Shown here: positions 22,721 through 35,032 of the stretch, piece after piece
Layout: each line of letters opens with the position of its first letter
Numbering within the stretch: the stretch's first letter is position 1
Assembly: GCA_963969495.1 (NCBI GenBank)
Contig: OZ018324.1
Span: forward strand, 156,038,172 to 156,102,171
Source of the DNA: Ceratothoa steindachneri
Taxonomy: Eukaryota; Arthropoda; Malacostraca; Isopoda; Cymothoidae
Direction of reading: 5' to 3'
Length of the DNA stretch: 64,000 nucleotides
Program-made: the position numbers and the translations under genes
The notes under the pieces: model-generated
Told to the model about the DNA's origin: nothing
The model's database searches: none
The model's input: the letters and a program-made list of their open reading frames with translations, nothing else

Positions 22721-24420
22721 CCAGTCTTTATTTAGCTTGAGTTCTGAGTATCCATTTGTGTTCTGACAGAGGAGGAGGATCTTTTATTTGCTTCGGTTCC
22801 GTTTTTTAATTTGCCAGACCTCAGTTCTATATAGGTCATTTGGTTGAGAGTAATACCGTTTCCATGATAGATTCGTAGCCTTTTCTGGAGTATATGCGCC
22901 TGTATCCCATTTTTATCTTCTTTACCTGTTTTGCCTTTAAAAGCACACTGATGAAGTATACTTTAAGGGTGATATCAGTTTCCCCTATGATTTTCTTGAT
23001 TTACTTTTCTTGTTCTTTTGTTTCTTCAGGGTTTTTTACATTGATTCTTGTTTGTTCATCTTCGTTTGTCTTTTCCTGGGTAGTCGTTGTTGGTGGGGAA
23101 AAGTAAAAGAATAGAGTGTCCGATCCCTTCCCCTTTTCTCTTACTCCTAGGAGCAAGGGGAGGGAGCCCAGACACCCCAGCTTCCCCATTATTCTTCACC
23201 CTGTGCTACCAGGGGCACATAGACAGAAATTTAACGAGACGGCGGAGATAGGGAGATTAAGAGAAGGGAAGATATTAAAAAGTTGACCTAGTTGGACTTG
23301 GTCAAATATCTAGACGTGACGCTAATATCACGGTGTGTATTACTTTATCACTTTTCTATTCATTTTTATTCATTGACTCTGCCCCACGCCTAAATTACTG
23401 TTTTTTGTGGAAGAGATGAATAGAGGATCGTCCGAAGGTTCTCCCCATACCTCCCCTGGCAGAGAGGGAGAGAAAAGAAAGCCTAGGCGACCCCTCTCGA
23501 CTTCCTAACGCCCCTCCCCCGCAGGTGTCACCGTATTTGGTTAGCCTGAGGGAAAGGGTACATCGGGGTAACACAGAGGTATATGAGAAGAAGAAACATT
23601 GGTGAAAAGAGAAATCAATAGGAGAGAAAAAGTTGATCTAAGTTGACCTTCTAGCTGCAAGTAGACGATAGAAGAAAAAGAATGGTACATACCAATATTA
23701 GGACCTACTGATTAACGTGGACTCCGATCCACGGTCCCTAAATTTTCTATCTCTCGTTCATTTTTCATCTTTCCAGTCCTTCTGCAAAACTTCTCTCTAG
23801 TTTGTGGCATGGCCGCCAATCTCTCTCTGTTATTCATATTATCTCTTTATACTCTTTAATTAGTTTGACGTTGGTCTGTCTCATCTCTGTTTTATTTACA
23901 TTTATTCACTGTTTCATTCACTGCATTTATGCCTTATGCTTCTGTGTTTGAGCTTTAGCTTGATTTATGTTTATTTGGTTTCGCATTTATTTGTTTGTTT
24001 GTTTGTTTTTTTTTAGTTTATTCCTCTCGTTATCACTTAGGGTTTACACTTTATTATTTTTTTTTCATTTTGGTTGTCTCTTCTTTCACTTTACTTGTTC
24101 CTGTTCATTTTCACTATTTGAAGTCTTCATTGGTATCATCATCCTTGTCATGTTCGGAATTCTTGATTGGTACGATTGTCTTAGTTGGGATAATTGCATT
24201 ATCAATGAGTTATTGTCGTGTTCTGCTTTATTTATACATTTTTGGTTATTTTACGTCCATGGGCGCTGGATCTAGTTTTTTGGACGCTGTCACGTTTCAT
24301 GCAAATCAATGGCTCTCCATTCCCCCTCAGTTTGATAATTTGGATCGTTTCAATTATCCTTGGTTGCTTCTCTGGTGTGCCTCTTGGTTGGTTCGGCCAC
24401 GCCAGCCTTATACTTCCCAC
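22721..24420. other. Insert of unknown origin between ORF1 and ORF2 of copy C
   Basis: In copy D the gap between ORF1 and ORF2 is about 45 bp; here it is about 1.7 kb of T-rich sequence. Open stretches in it (for example 23,967-24,435) are hydrophobic because of T-richness and show no family motif. It is probably an inserted, unrecognised element. Confidence 0.4.
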
Positions 24421-25600
24421 TTACAAAATCTTTGAAAGTATTCCTGTGTAAGGTAATGCAGTCGCCTTAAAGTCCCATATGCACGTGCCTTCACGTTGGA
24501 CTTTGACTACCTCCTGTTGTCTTTTCCTCCTCGGTAGCGGGCATTCATCCCTGATAAATATATATATATATACTTTGAGGTCTGATGCCTCGATCCTAGT
24601 AATGCTGCCTTCCAATGCCGTTTTTCTTCTTCCTGTGTAATTGATGTTTCTTTTATGGATACTATTTTTTCTTTTCTTTTTCTTCTTTTCAACTTTAGTT
24701 TTCTTCCTTCCTGTGGGTTTAGTCACACTGAGGTTTAAAATTTCTTAGGAGGGTAGGTTTTCAGGGAGCCACATCTTCTTCATACCATTTTTCACCAGCA
24801 ATGTATTGAGGGTGTCTGGGAAGGCTCTCGCTTTCCTATTTTCATTACGTGCGCGTATATTATGCACATAAGAAGCTCCATTGAGGACACATTCTGTATT
24901 ATTATCTGCCATGCTATGGCCTTGTTCAATTCTGTGTTTGGCCCGCATTTCTTATTTTTTGTTTTGTTTTTTCTTCATTTCTTTCCTTAAAATGATCTCT
25001 TTCCCTATTGGGTAAACTATTATCATTGTCCAGTGTAGCCCACTGCAATCGAAACATTTTTTTTCTCCGTCGGTTAGGTACGGTTCTTCAAAAAGGCCAT
25101 CGTTAGCTGCATTCAGAGGAGTATTTTTCCTTTTCTGTACAATTACTTGTAGTGTGGTCCTGCTACTTATAGCAGTTGAAGCACATCTGTATGTTAATGT
25201 GCCTCTATTTTTCCATCTTATCTGATGGAATCTTCATGCTAAACAAAAGCTAGCTGTCTTGTAGATTTTGTTTCCCTTTCTGTATTGGTGAACACTTTTC
25301 GTGCATTAATATTCCTTTGTGATTTATTTCGATTTCGTTTTTTTTTATTTCTTCTTTTGTGTAGGAGCCTACACAAATTTCTATTTTCCGACATATGAGG
25401 CTCCTGTTGGTTGTAATTTGTTGGGGAATTTGGGGTTCAAGCTCGGTTGTTTTTATTAATTTACTTTGTCTTCTTAGACTATTCTCTCTACATCGCGCTC
25501 TGTGGCAGATTGCGATGTATCCATTTGACAGGTCTAGGATTCGAATTGGAATAGCTTTGAGTTCTTACTACAGTTTTTCAATTAGTTTTCCTTATTAGGT
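24421..25600 (-). pseudogene. Jockey-like copy C ORF1 (broken)
   Basis: ORF1 remnants on the minus strand. The N-terminal NGYIAICH-type segment lies near 25,510. A zinc-knuckle region near 25,010-25,210 is degraded. TLNTLLVKNGMKKMWLPENLPS-like coding (24,830-24,745) matches NRMLVKNGLQEMWFPDNPPS of copy D. The C-terminal block, with a DECPLPRR and TCIWDFKATALP pattern, matches SAPFPTE and YKWECSDSVP. Multiple stops. It shares orientation with the other four copies. Confidence 0.6.
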
Positions 25601-25771
25601 TTGTTCTTCTTCTCGAGTGTATTTAAGGATACAAGGATGTATTCGAGTCAGCCCCCTTTCCCTTGGGTGGGAGGTGTAACCGCCATTTTACTATACTTAT
25701 CGAGCGCGAGACCCGCTCAATGTTTTTGAGGCTCATCGACTGAACCACCATACTCAACCCAAGAGTTGAGG

Positions 25772-25860
25772 ATAGTGGCTCAGTTGATGAGTGTTGCGGT
25801 TCTTATAGCAAAGAGAGCTTAACGTCACATGTTCGAATCCAGCTCCCTCTTCAGTTTCAT
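25772..25860 (+). repeat. tRNA-derived SINE-like sequence
   Basis: GTGGCTCAGTTGATGAG (A-box-like) and GTTCGAATCC (B-box-like) lie about 55-60 bp apart, flanked by GAGG at the 5' side and CCCTC at the 3' side that could pair. An AT-rich tail follows. It looks like an RNA polymerase III promoter of a tRNA-derived SINE. Confidence 0.4.
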
Positions 25861-26216
25861 ATAGGGGTTAAAAATAGATATCTTATTTTATCTATTTTTA
25901 AAAATCCCATTTTTCTTTCTTAGGCTTTTAATGGTTCACGTAATTTATTCCAAAGAGTTTAATTCCCAGGTTGTGATACCAGTTTTCTTTTCCTAGGGCT
26001 ATTAACTACATTCATTACATACAGCGTGTAATGTGTCTTTTTATCCCTTTCTTCAAAAAAGACATCTTTCTTTTTAGGTATCATTTAGGCCGTACTTATT
26101 ATATGAATTCTTCCTCTTCTCTCCTTACAAACTTTCTGCGAGATTCAGTCTGGGGTGGTACCAAGCGTAGCGAAGCGCAAGCTCACCCTGCAAGGGCTGG
26201 AGTTGGGAAGTCATAG

Positions 26217-26218
<2 letters not shown>

Positions 26219-26280
<62 letters not shown>
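26219..26280. repeat. (TA)n microsatellite
   Basis: About 31 TA units bounding the left side of the interleaved inverted repeats. Confidence 0.95.
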
Positions 26281-26284
<4 letters not shown>

Positions 26285-27042
26285 AAGAAAGTGAAATTTG
26301 ACGCGAATGAGCAATGAGACAAGAAACAGGAGTTTTTTAGAGGTAAGAGAAAGGGACATTAGAAGAAGACTAGAATCATAGAGAGCAGAGGGCGGCACAA
26401 TAAAGGCAATCCTTTACCGGGAAGACAGAGATAACGCCAGGGGAAAAAAGTTTGAAATTCCTGGCCGGGACTCGAACCCGGGTCTGCTGATTGCCGGTCA
26501 GATGCTCTACCGCTGAGCTACCAGGCACAGTGACTCTACTTCGCCCAAAGCGTTACCCCATCAAACCCAGTATCTCTCTAAGCTAGGAACCTCCAAGGAA
26601 TTTTTATACCACATCTTCTTACCCGCTCACAATTTAAAGGCTCATCCCCAAGTCACATACAAAGAAGAAGGAGCAAATGCAAGTTCTGCGGGTGATAACA
26701 ACCACCACAGGGCTTTCGCCATATTTATTTTCTGCCTTTCAAAACAGTTATCTCTGTCTTCCCGGTAAAGGATTGCCTTTATTGTGCCGCCCTCTGCTCT
26801 CTATGATTCTAGTCTTCTTCTAATGTCCCTTTCTCTTACCTCTAAAAAACTCCTGTTTCTTGTCTCATTGCTCATTCGCGTCAAATTTCACTTTCTTGTA
26901 CTATATTGTAATATAGTCTGCAAGGCAAGGTTTCTGCACCTTTATTTCTGTCTTCAAAATTGTTTTGAAAGGCAGAAAATAAATATGGCGAAAGCCCTGT
27001 GGTGGTTGTTATCACCCGCAGAACTTGCATTTGCTCCTTCTT

Positions 27043-27046
<4 letters not shown>
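26281..27046. repeat. Two perfect, interleaved inverted repeats (A-B-A'-B')
   Basis: Arm A 26,281-26,434 and A' 26,748-26,901 are exact reverse complements over 154 bp. Arm B 26,661-26,745 and B' 26,962-27,046 are exact reverse complements over 85 bp. B lies between A and A', and A' lies between B and B', so the pairings cross. B and A' are only 2 bp apart. A spacer of 226 bp with a tRNA-like sequence separates A from B, and 60 bp separates A' from B'. (TA)n arrays bound both sides, and the outer flanks just beyond are also weakly inverted (GAAGTCATAGCTTA and its GAAATCATGGCTTA relative). Confidence 0.95.
26458..26527 (-). tRNA. tRNA-like sequence (GGC by position), probably a pseudogene
   Basis: The minus strand folds as a 70-nt tRNA: a 7-bp acceptor TGCCTGG/CCAGGAA with one G-A mismatch, D arm GCTC-AGCGGTA-GAGC, anticodon arm with a 4-bp stem and loop CCGGCAA, variable AGAC, and T arm CCGGG-TTCGAGT-CCCGG. 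The loop would give anticodon GGC (Ala), but C replaces the nearly universal U33 and the top anticodon-stem pair is mismatched. The internal A and B promoter boxes are intact. It lies inside the interleaved inverted repeats, so a tRNA-derived repeat is as likely as a gene. Confidence 0.5.

Positions 27047-27119
<73 letters not shown>
27046..27119. repeat. (TA)n microsatellite
   Basis: About 37 TA units bounding the right side of the interleaved inverted repeats. Confidence 0.95.
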
Positions 27120-27121
<2 letters not shown>

Positions 27122-27546
27122 CCATGATTTCGTGGCGCTCGCTATCAGCTCCTCGGGCTGTTGGCCTTCGGCCTCTGATCTTTCAAAACAATTGTGATAA
27201 TCTCTTCCCCCCAACCTCCATTTTCCCTTACCCTATCACCTCACCTCATCTACTCCTCTCCTACCTCATCCCTTCACATCTCCCCACCCCCACCCCTAGT
27301 CCTCTATATGTCCGCTATCCATTTTACCTCTCTCACCCGATCTCTCGAATAATAAGTAATTAAAGATATTTTTATGCAATAATTTAAAAATTTCAACAAT
27401 GGTTACCTCGATTTAATTACGACATATCTGTTTATCACTTTATCCCATGCAATGCCCTGGATAAAAAAAGTCTTACTTAATTTCCGAACACATATTAGTC
27501 TATTTCCGACTACATATTTTTTCCGGAAAAATGACGGGTAGCTCTG

Positions 27547-27549
<3 letters not shown>
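27120..27549. other. Unassigned spacer
   Basis: A C-rich pyrimidine tract (27,200-27,300) and AT-rich sequence; no gene recognised. Confidence 0.5.

Positions 27550-27631
<82 letters not shown>
27550..27631. repeat. (TA)n microsatellite at the 3' end of a PLE
   Basis: About 41 TA units directly after the minus-oriented PLE 3' UTR. Confidence 0.95.
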
Positions 27632-27634
<3 letters not shown>

Positions 27635-27836
27635 TGTATATGGGTAGCAGTCTATCTTGAATGCAAATTTTGTTGAAGACCATGGTGTATTTCGTCTTAG
27701 TTAATTTCCTTTGGGAACTTTCTTTTCTTCTAACTGCCTTTTTTTTTATTTCATCTTGTAGATTGGAAATCACTTGCCCTGTATTTATCTCTCTTTTAAA
27801 TGAATGAGTTTCGTAAAAACCAAACTAAATTGCTGA

Positions 27837-27866
27837 GTTTTCGATCTTATTCAATCATCTTCGGAG
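27837..27866 (-). ncRNA. Hammerhead-like core candidate (P4)
   Basis: The minus strand reads CCGAAGATGATTGAATAAGA then TCGAAAAC. A short GAT/ATC stem precedes GAAA, and CCGAAGA replaces CTGANGA by one base. Confidence 0.3.
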
Positions 27867-27970
27867 CGTCTTGATATATTCTTTCCTCTTTTACCAAGGA
27901 AATTTGGAGTCGCAATCAGACTGAATGAAAGAAAACAGTTTTTTAGGGGGTATTTATTCGGCCTGGTTGA

Positions 27971-29840
27971 TCATAAGGTTAGAGGAAACGAGCCAAACCG
28001 GTGAGTGAAAAAAAACAACTTTAATGTTCTATTCCAGCTTAACGCTTGACTATTGATGACTGGCTTTTCTTCGTTCATTAAAATTTCTTCTAAGATGTTC
28101 AGTCTAGCTTTATTTCCCTCTTTTCCTTTAATTACGGTGTTGTTAACTAGAATATCTCTCGTTAGGTTGATGTTATGTGCCCTCTCCATATGATTTTTAG
28201 GTCCCCCGCTTTGCAGATGCATCGTTAAACGTCTCCAAAGTCCGGTAGTTGCCATGCCAATATATTTAAGGTTATTATAAAACTTGCAGTCTCTATTGGA
28301 GCTTATGAACTCGTAAACTATGTTGGTCGACTTGAGATTCGAGAAGTTTTAGCAGCTGTTGTTTTTTTATAAGGAGATTCTTGAATCAGTTGAATTTTAT
28401 CCATTTGATTCTTAACCTTGATGTTACGGTTAATAATCTCCTTAAGTTTTTTCATCTATTTTATAGGCCGTTGACATCTGATTTCTGTAGTACAGTTTGA
28501 TGTTGTTTACTGCGCCCTGATTACTTTTTGTTGTATCCGTATCTTTGAAGCGATTATTTAAGAATGATTAGAGTTGTTGGTCAATCACGCTGTTCGAGAA
28601 ACCGTACTTCACGAGTGTTTGTTTTACACGTGAGATCTCTTGGTGGAAAAGTTCCCACATAGAGCAGTATTTATATGCTCGGCGGATATATGAGCCGATT
28701 ACACTTATTTTATATCGTTCATATCATTCGCTATCCTCATTGAGGCATGTCCTCATGTCCGTACTTTTCTATATGCTTTTATGATATAGCTACCATTGAT
28801 GTTTTGAACCTCAAAGTCTAAAAAAGGGAGTTTATTGCCCGTGCTCAATTCATAAGTGAATTTTAACACGGAGTTCTCTTCAAATTGTAGTTTGATGTTT
28901 ATCAGATGTTCTTCATTTTGGATGTTGATGTAGATGTCGTCTACGTATCGGCAATATATGTGTTGCTTATTTTCACTGTTGTCCAATAAGCTCTCTTCAA
29001 GTTGACCCATATAGTAGTGGACGAAACTCGGTCCTAAGGGAGACCCCATGGCCACTCCATCCCCTTGCGTGTATACGGAGATTACCGTCCGGTGTTCTGA
29101 ACGGAGCCTCTGATGTGCATGAACGTAACATGTTCCTTAAGATGGTTGGGTCGAGAGTTGGAGGAGACATTGTAGGATGGTGGTACACGTTTTTTTTTAG
29201 AATGATGTCGATAGTCTGAGCGATAGGCACGTTCGTAAACAGGCTTTCCACATCAAGGGATGCTATTAGTCCTGCCGGCCTTGTAGAGTGAAGTATATAA
29301 ATAAATTCCTCCATGGGTTTTATGCTGTACTTCGAAGGGATATACGGTTATATTAATGCATTTAGGGTTTTAACTAAACGGTACGTTGGTGTCGTGACTT
29401 GAGAGATGATGGGTCTCAATGGGTTGTTCGGCTTATGAATTTTTACATTTCCATACAGATATCCTGGTGTGTAATCGCCGATGATCTTTTGGAAGTGAAG
29501 TCCTCCAATGAGTGCATTAGCTTTAGTTATTTGTCCATTTATTTTATTTTTATGTCTTCTGTTGGATCTTTTTTCATACGTTTAAATTTAGTAGTCTCAC
29601 TTAGGATGGTATTCAATTTGTTGTTATATGCTCCTTTGTTTAGAATGACGTATATGATGGATTTGTCAGGTTTTCTTATGACTAGTTCTTTGTTGTTTTA
29701 TAGAGAGCTGATGGCTTTACGTATCTCTGGTGTTATAAGTTTGCTGCCAATAAAGCACCTTCGTTTGGTGGCTTCTGCGCGTAGTTGTTCTTTTAGGTTG
29801 GGGTTAATTTCGATGGTGGCTTGACCGTGTAGTTTTACAG
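27971..29840 (-). pseudogene. Penelope-like polyprotein (RT + GIY-YIG), broken
   Basis: Penelope-type reverse transcriptases are related to telomerase and are followed by a GIY-YIG endonuclease. The N-terminal region (29,824-29,400, minus) reads RRCFIGSKLITPEIRKAIS and then NKELVIRKPDKSIIYVILN, a PLE hallmark. The RT core includes LIASLDVESLFTNVP (near 29,260), MGSPLGPSF (near 29,040), CRYVDDIYI with catalytic YVDD (near 28,940) and KLPFLDFEV. The endonuclease includes a RLTMHLQSGG, HNINLTRDILVNNTVI and RLNILEEILMNEEKPVIN series. Frame changes at about 29,050 and 28,740 and several stops in 28,740-28,260 inactivate it. The endonuclease is C-terminal, the canonical arrangement. Confidence 0.8.
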
Positions 29841-29854
29841 GGATTTGAAGAGGG

Positions 29855-30575
29855 ATTTATAGATAGAGGGCCATCGTAGTATGAACCTAGATAGAAACTT
29901 CACAACAAACGTATGTCTATAAGTTTTGGGGGGATAATTATTGAATCGTAAAAAAAATGGATCAAGCGGCTAATCTTATGGCGAAGTTCGGCTTAATGGT
30001 TGGACACGAAATCGTTAAGGATTGGATGAAATACAAAGAGGATATAACAAAATATTTATTATTATAGATTAACAAGAATGGAACATATTTGAAACGAACT
30101 TGAGTTTAACAATGAATTGTTGTCTTGACTAAAGTTGGGGTAAGGTAGATAGGTAATTAATTAAAAGGTAATTGTAACTAATTAAAATGTAATTACAATA
30201 ATTGAAATCACGACTTGTGGGTAAATGAAATTGGAATCACGAATTGTGGGTAAATGGAATTGAAATCACGAATTGGGGATAAATGTAATTGAAATCATTG
30301 CAATGTAATTGTAACTATTAAAATCATGATAATTAAAAGGGAAAATGTATGAGAGTCTGGAAGAGAAAATATAAGGAATTAGACAGTGTTTTCGTTTGTA
30401 AAATCTAAGGATTATATGGAAAAAGAATTCAACTCACCTTGAGTTGTTAGAGAAGGCGAGGGCACAAAAGAATATTTTAGTCTCGCATGCAAATGTTGCC
30501 GAAAAATGTTGCCAATTGATTTTGAAGATTTTTTTTTACAAATATATAATAATTAAGAAAACTAATATAAAATTT

Positions 30576-30646
<71 letters not shown>

Positions 30647-30650
30647 GCGA
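29855..30650 (-). repeat. 3' LTR of Gypsy 2 (includes (TA)n at 30,579-30,644)
   Basis: Matches 34,168-35,035 over its length, including a GGATCAAGCGGCTAATC-like segment, AACAAAATATTTATTATTAT, many TGTAATTG repeats, GAATTAGACAGTG and CTCGCATGC. A (TA)n block of 33 units lies at the U3 end, next to the internal region. Confidence 0.8.
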
Positions 30651-30759
30651 GATGCCCCATCAAAAAGATTCTAAACATGGAATATAAATATTTAATTCAG
30701 ATACCGACGAGGTCTCCTAACAACGTGACCAGAACGTGTCACGGTGCCATGTGTCTGAT

Positions 30760-33700
30760 TTAGATCATGGGGACACAATTGACTGGCAGTGCCAATCATT
30801 TGAGGCGAAACACTGTCGTATGAGAGGGCAGGTGGGGCGAAGGACATCCGTTCTGTTCCGCCCAAACTGGCGTCTGGCGGGGGCTGGCCGTTGTGAGACT
30901 GACTCTCCGTTGCAAACGAGGGCTCCTGCAATAAAAGGCGGCAGCAATCGGGAAGGAGAATTTAGAGCTGGAGAATGGTTTGTAGGAGGGTTTGGAAGAA
31001 AAGTATGAGAAACCACTGGATTAATAACAGTCAGAGTGGGAGGAGAAGACAGTGGCTGTTCAAGGTGAACGGCCAATATAAAGGGAGGGTTTCAGGCGAT
31101 CGATGGAGACATTATCCTCCTTGGTGCCAAACTGCAGTACAAAGAATTTTGGCTTCCTGGAGATGACGAGAAAGGGTCCGTCATAGACTGGTGCAAGGAA
31201 GAGCGAGTTGAGTCGCGATGGACAAAAACGTGATAACAGATTGCCATCTCTTTTGGCACGAAAGGCTTCTGATGAGCAGGCAATCTTAGGGCGTTCGGCT
31301 TAACTTCAGACATCGACCGTACTAAATTACGTACGTATGCAGCAGGGATGCACGAATACCCAGGAGAATCAAGGGTAGCTTGTCCATCCAAGTGATGTTG
31401 GGATCAGTGGAGCGTAAGCTTGCTTTGAGACTCCTGTGCAACCGTTCCACCTTAGCGTTGCTTTGGGGATGATAGCTTTTGGTACGAAGACGAAAAGAGC
31501 CAAACACTGATATTAGTGCATCCCATTGGTTGGATTCAAATTAGCTACCACCATCAGTCATGAGAAGTTGATGGAAGAGCAAAACAAGCCTCCCATGCTG
31601 CGACGAAAGCTCGAGTTACAGTGGAAGCTCTAATGTCCGAGGTAGGAACTGCCTCTGGCCAACGAAGAGGAAACGCAGCCAGAAGGGTCTTTGTGTGGCG
31701 TTGAACCTTTGCGTGTTGACAAGGCAAACATGCGCGGGTCCATTTGCCCGCGTCGGCGTTCATACCTGGCCACACATAACGTTGTGTAATGAGCTTGCGA
31801 GTTGTTCGAATGCCAGGATGTGAGAGACAGTGAGTCTAGTTGAAAATGTGCCGCCGTAAGCGAGAGGAATGAGTGGACGAGGATAGTCAGACAAGGAATA
31901 GTCAACCAGGATGCGCCTGGAAGGACTGTCCGGCAAGTCGATTTCGCGAACGACGAGTTGAGAAGAGTAACGCAGTGTTTGCGTGTTTTGATCTTAATCT
32001 TGGGCGAACGCTATTGTCGCATGATCGATGGGCGTAGTGTGTGAGATTTGCGTGCCCGAAATCGATGAAATGCGAGAGAGCTCGTCCGCTACAACGTTTG
32101 AAGAAACAGGAACGTAGCGAATATCGTTCGTCATCTGCAGGATGAAGTCAGGATGACGAGTATCAACTTCAGTGTTTACTGATCGAAGTACTACGAGACG
32201 AACATGCACCCACCAAAGGCTTATAGTCGGCAAAAACAGTAAAGGTGGCGGAGGGCGAGGTAAACACTAAGGAGTTCGTGGAAAAACGTACTATACCTCT
32301 GTTGAGAAGGAATAAGTGCTTTGGAGAAGAAAGCGAGCGGTTGCTAAGAGTCACCAACCTTCTGCTTCAACGTCGCACCAACCTGGGTAGTGGGCGCGTC
32401 CGAAGCAACGCTAATAGAAGCTCCTAGGCAAGGATTGGAAAGGGCAACAGCGGAAGCCATAGCCTCTTTCGTGCAAGGAAAGCCTCACACGCTTCGGAAG
32501 ACCAGGATGAAGATTCTTCTTGGATTTTGCAAAGAGATCGTAGAGAGGTTGCATGATGGTAAAAATGTTGGAAATAAATCTGTGATAAAAGTTTTACCAT
32601 ACCACAAAATCTACGAAGTTGCTTGAGTGTAGAAGGTCGGGTAAAATCCCGAATAATTGCAAGTTTATCCTCGAAATGACGAATTCCGTTAGGGGAAATG
32701 TGGTGTCCTAAAAAAAAGAGAGTTGCGAGACACCAAAAAGACACTTAGAAGTGTTGAGTACGATACCATACTCTTCTAAACGAGCAAAAACCTGATGAAG
32801 GTGAGAGAGATGTTCCTATAAAGACGAAGATCCTATCAGGAGGTCGTATATGTAGCAAAATACGAAAGGGAGACATCTCAGAACCTGATCCATAAACCGT
32901 TATATGGTCTGGCCACTGTTACGAAGAGTGTAAGACATTCGCTTCATGACGAAGGAACCGAATGGGGGTGGTGATAGCCGTCTTTGGGACGTCATCTGGG
33001 TGAATAGCGATTTGGTTGAAAGCACGAACCAAATCGAGTCGAGAAAAGATTGAACAACCGAAAAGAACAGAATTAAAGTCAGACAAGTAAGGAAGAGGAT
33101 ATTCTACTCGGAATGGTACAAGCATTGAGACGCCTGTAATCAGCCACAGCCCTAAACTCACCCGGCATAGACTATGGCACTACGCGAAGCGGTGAAACCC
33201 AGGGAGAGGTAGATGGAAAAGCTATTCCGGCCTCCACCATAAACTTGAACTCCTGCTTCATTAGAGCAAGTCTATCCAACGCCAGTCGGCGGGGGCGTGA
33301 GAATACAGGCCCTCCTGTCGTCTCTATCCTATGAACCACATCGTGCTTGATAGGCCTGTCATTTGAAGGTGTTAGACTAAGACCAGAAGATTCCCGCAGG
33401 AGTTTTTGGAAGTGTGGGGCAGTTGTATGGAGACGAACAGACAGGACAGAACTCTGAGAAGAAAAAAACGAACCAGAAGCGGTCAGAGTAGTGGTTCTGT
33501 CGACAAGCTTGCGATTGCGAGAATCGACCAACAGTCGTCAGCAGAATGGAAATCGAGGCCCAAAATTGGAATGTCGACCTGGGCGACGATGAAGGTCCAT
33601 TGGAAAACACGACGTAACCCAAGAGAGAGCTCGAGGTTACGCCTTTCACATGTCCTTATATCCGAAGAGTTAGCGGCTTCAAGGACAAGGTCAGATAGGC

Positions 33701-33851
33701 AAGCTTTGTCGTCCGGTGAGGTTGGAATGATACTGCATTGAGCACCGGTGTCAACTAAAAATGAATTACCGGAAAGTGGGTCGTAAATACTAAAAGGAGG
33801 ATTGAACTTGAGTAAAGACTGAGCTTCAGAGTTGATAGACCCAAGAATCAC
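30760..33851 (-). pseudogene. Gypsy 2 pol (broken)
   Basis: The protease with an intact VDTGAQCSIIP active site lies at 33,851-33,483, followed by DIPILGLDF. A 120-codon piece (33,531-33,172) carries HDVVHRIETTGGPVFSRPRR and FKFMVEAGI, leading into the reverse transcriptase with a VADYRRLNAC segment. The RT core is shredded by frameshifts (33,100-32,700). RNase H remnants lie near 32,430-32,200. The integrase lies at 31,905-31,320, with a CLPCQHAKVQRHTK zinc region and an RTKSYHPQSNAKVERLHRSL segment. The C-terminal part reads LVRSMSEVKPNALRLP and runs to about 31,090. The region to 30,760 is the 3' tail. Confidence 0.8.
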
Positions 33852-34155
33852 TTGCGTTCTTAGTTTAAAGGATTATGCTGTGCCGATGAGCTGGAATTTG
33901 GTTAAGAGAAACCGCAGACTTTCGCTGATTTTGCGCGTTTGAGGTTGGTTAATTTAATAAGGATATTATTAATTCAATTAAGGATGTAATTGGCTACTTG
34001 GGATTAGAAACTAACACGTGTTGAAAGGCTACGCTCGAAAAAATGAACACGAGAGTAAGTGACTCGAAAAATATGAAACCATGTGACTGGGTTTAAATTT
34101 TATATTTGATTTTATAATTAAAAATGGATGAACGTACGGGAGACAATTAAACAAA

Positions 34156-34167
34156 TTCTGGGCACCA
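34156..34167 (-). promoter_or_regulatory. Primer-binding site of Gypsy 2
   Basis: TGGTGCCCAGAA on the minus strand immediately follows the end of the right-hand (5') LTR. Confidence 0.6.
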
Positions 34168-34978
34168 ATTTATAGATATAGAGCCATCGTGGTATGAACC
34201 GAGATAGAAACTTCACAACAAACCTATATCTATAAATTTTTGAATCGTAAAAAAAAATGGATCGAGCGGCTAATCTTATGGCGATGTTAGGTTCAATGGT
34301 TGGACACCTAATGGTTAAGAAATGAATGAAATACAACGTTGATATAACAAAATATTTATTATTATAGATTAAAAAGAATGGAATTTATTTGAAATTATAT
34401 TGGCTGAATTTGAATTTAATTATACAAAACGAACATGAGTTTAACACTGAATTTTTGTCTTGACTAAACTTGGCGTAAAGTAGATTAATTAATTAAAATG
34501 TAATTGTAACTAATTGAAATGTAATTAAAATGTAATTAAAATAATTGAAATCACTAATTGTGAGTGTAATTGGTATCACGAATTGTGGGTGAATATAATT
34601 GAAATCACGATTTCGGGGTAAATGTAATTGAAATCACGATTTGTGGGTAAATGTAATTGGAATCACTGAAATGAAATTAAAATGTAATTGGAATCATTGA
34701 AATGTAATTGTAACTATTGAAATCACGGTGGTTAAAAGGGAAAATGTGTGAGAGGCTGGAAAATGAAATATAAGGAATTAGACAGTGTTCTTGTTTGCAA
34801 ACTCTAAGGATTATATGGAGAAAGAATTCAACTGACCTTGAGGTGGGCACATGATAATATTTTAGTCTCGCATGCGGAATATTTGGAAGCGTTAGCCGTG
34901 CGTGTAAATGTTGCCAATTGTTTTTGAAGACGTTTTTACAAATATATAATATTTAAGAAAAATTATATAAAATTTGAG

Positions 34979-35032
<54 letters not shown>

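Larger units (their letters stand above)
27632..29840 (-). mobile_element. Penelope-like element with reverse transcriptase and GIY-YIG endonuclease (family P4)
   Basis: The most complete PLE here: RT N-terminal region (29,840-29,400), RT core (29,340-28,753), linker, C-terminal endonuclease (28,255-27,971), and a 3' UTR that ends at a (TA)n array with a hammerhead-like motif at 27,837-27,866. Its 5' limit coincides with the Gypsy 2 LTR that starts at 29,855, so it is 5'-truncated or was cut by that element. Confidence 0.75.

Noticed and set aside
23967..24435. Hydrophobic, membrane-like open frames
   Set aside because: Hydrophobicity follows from T-rich DNA. No start context, conserved motif or homologous copy was seen.
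29399..29824. Plus-strand 141-residue frame
   Set aside because: Antisense to the N-terminal region of the Penelope-like reverse transcriptase.
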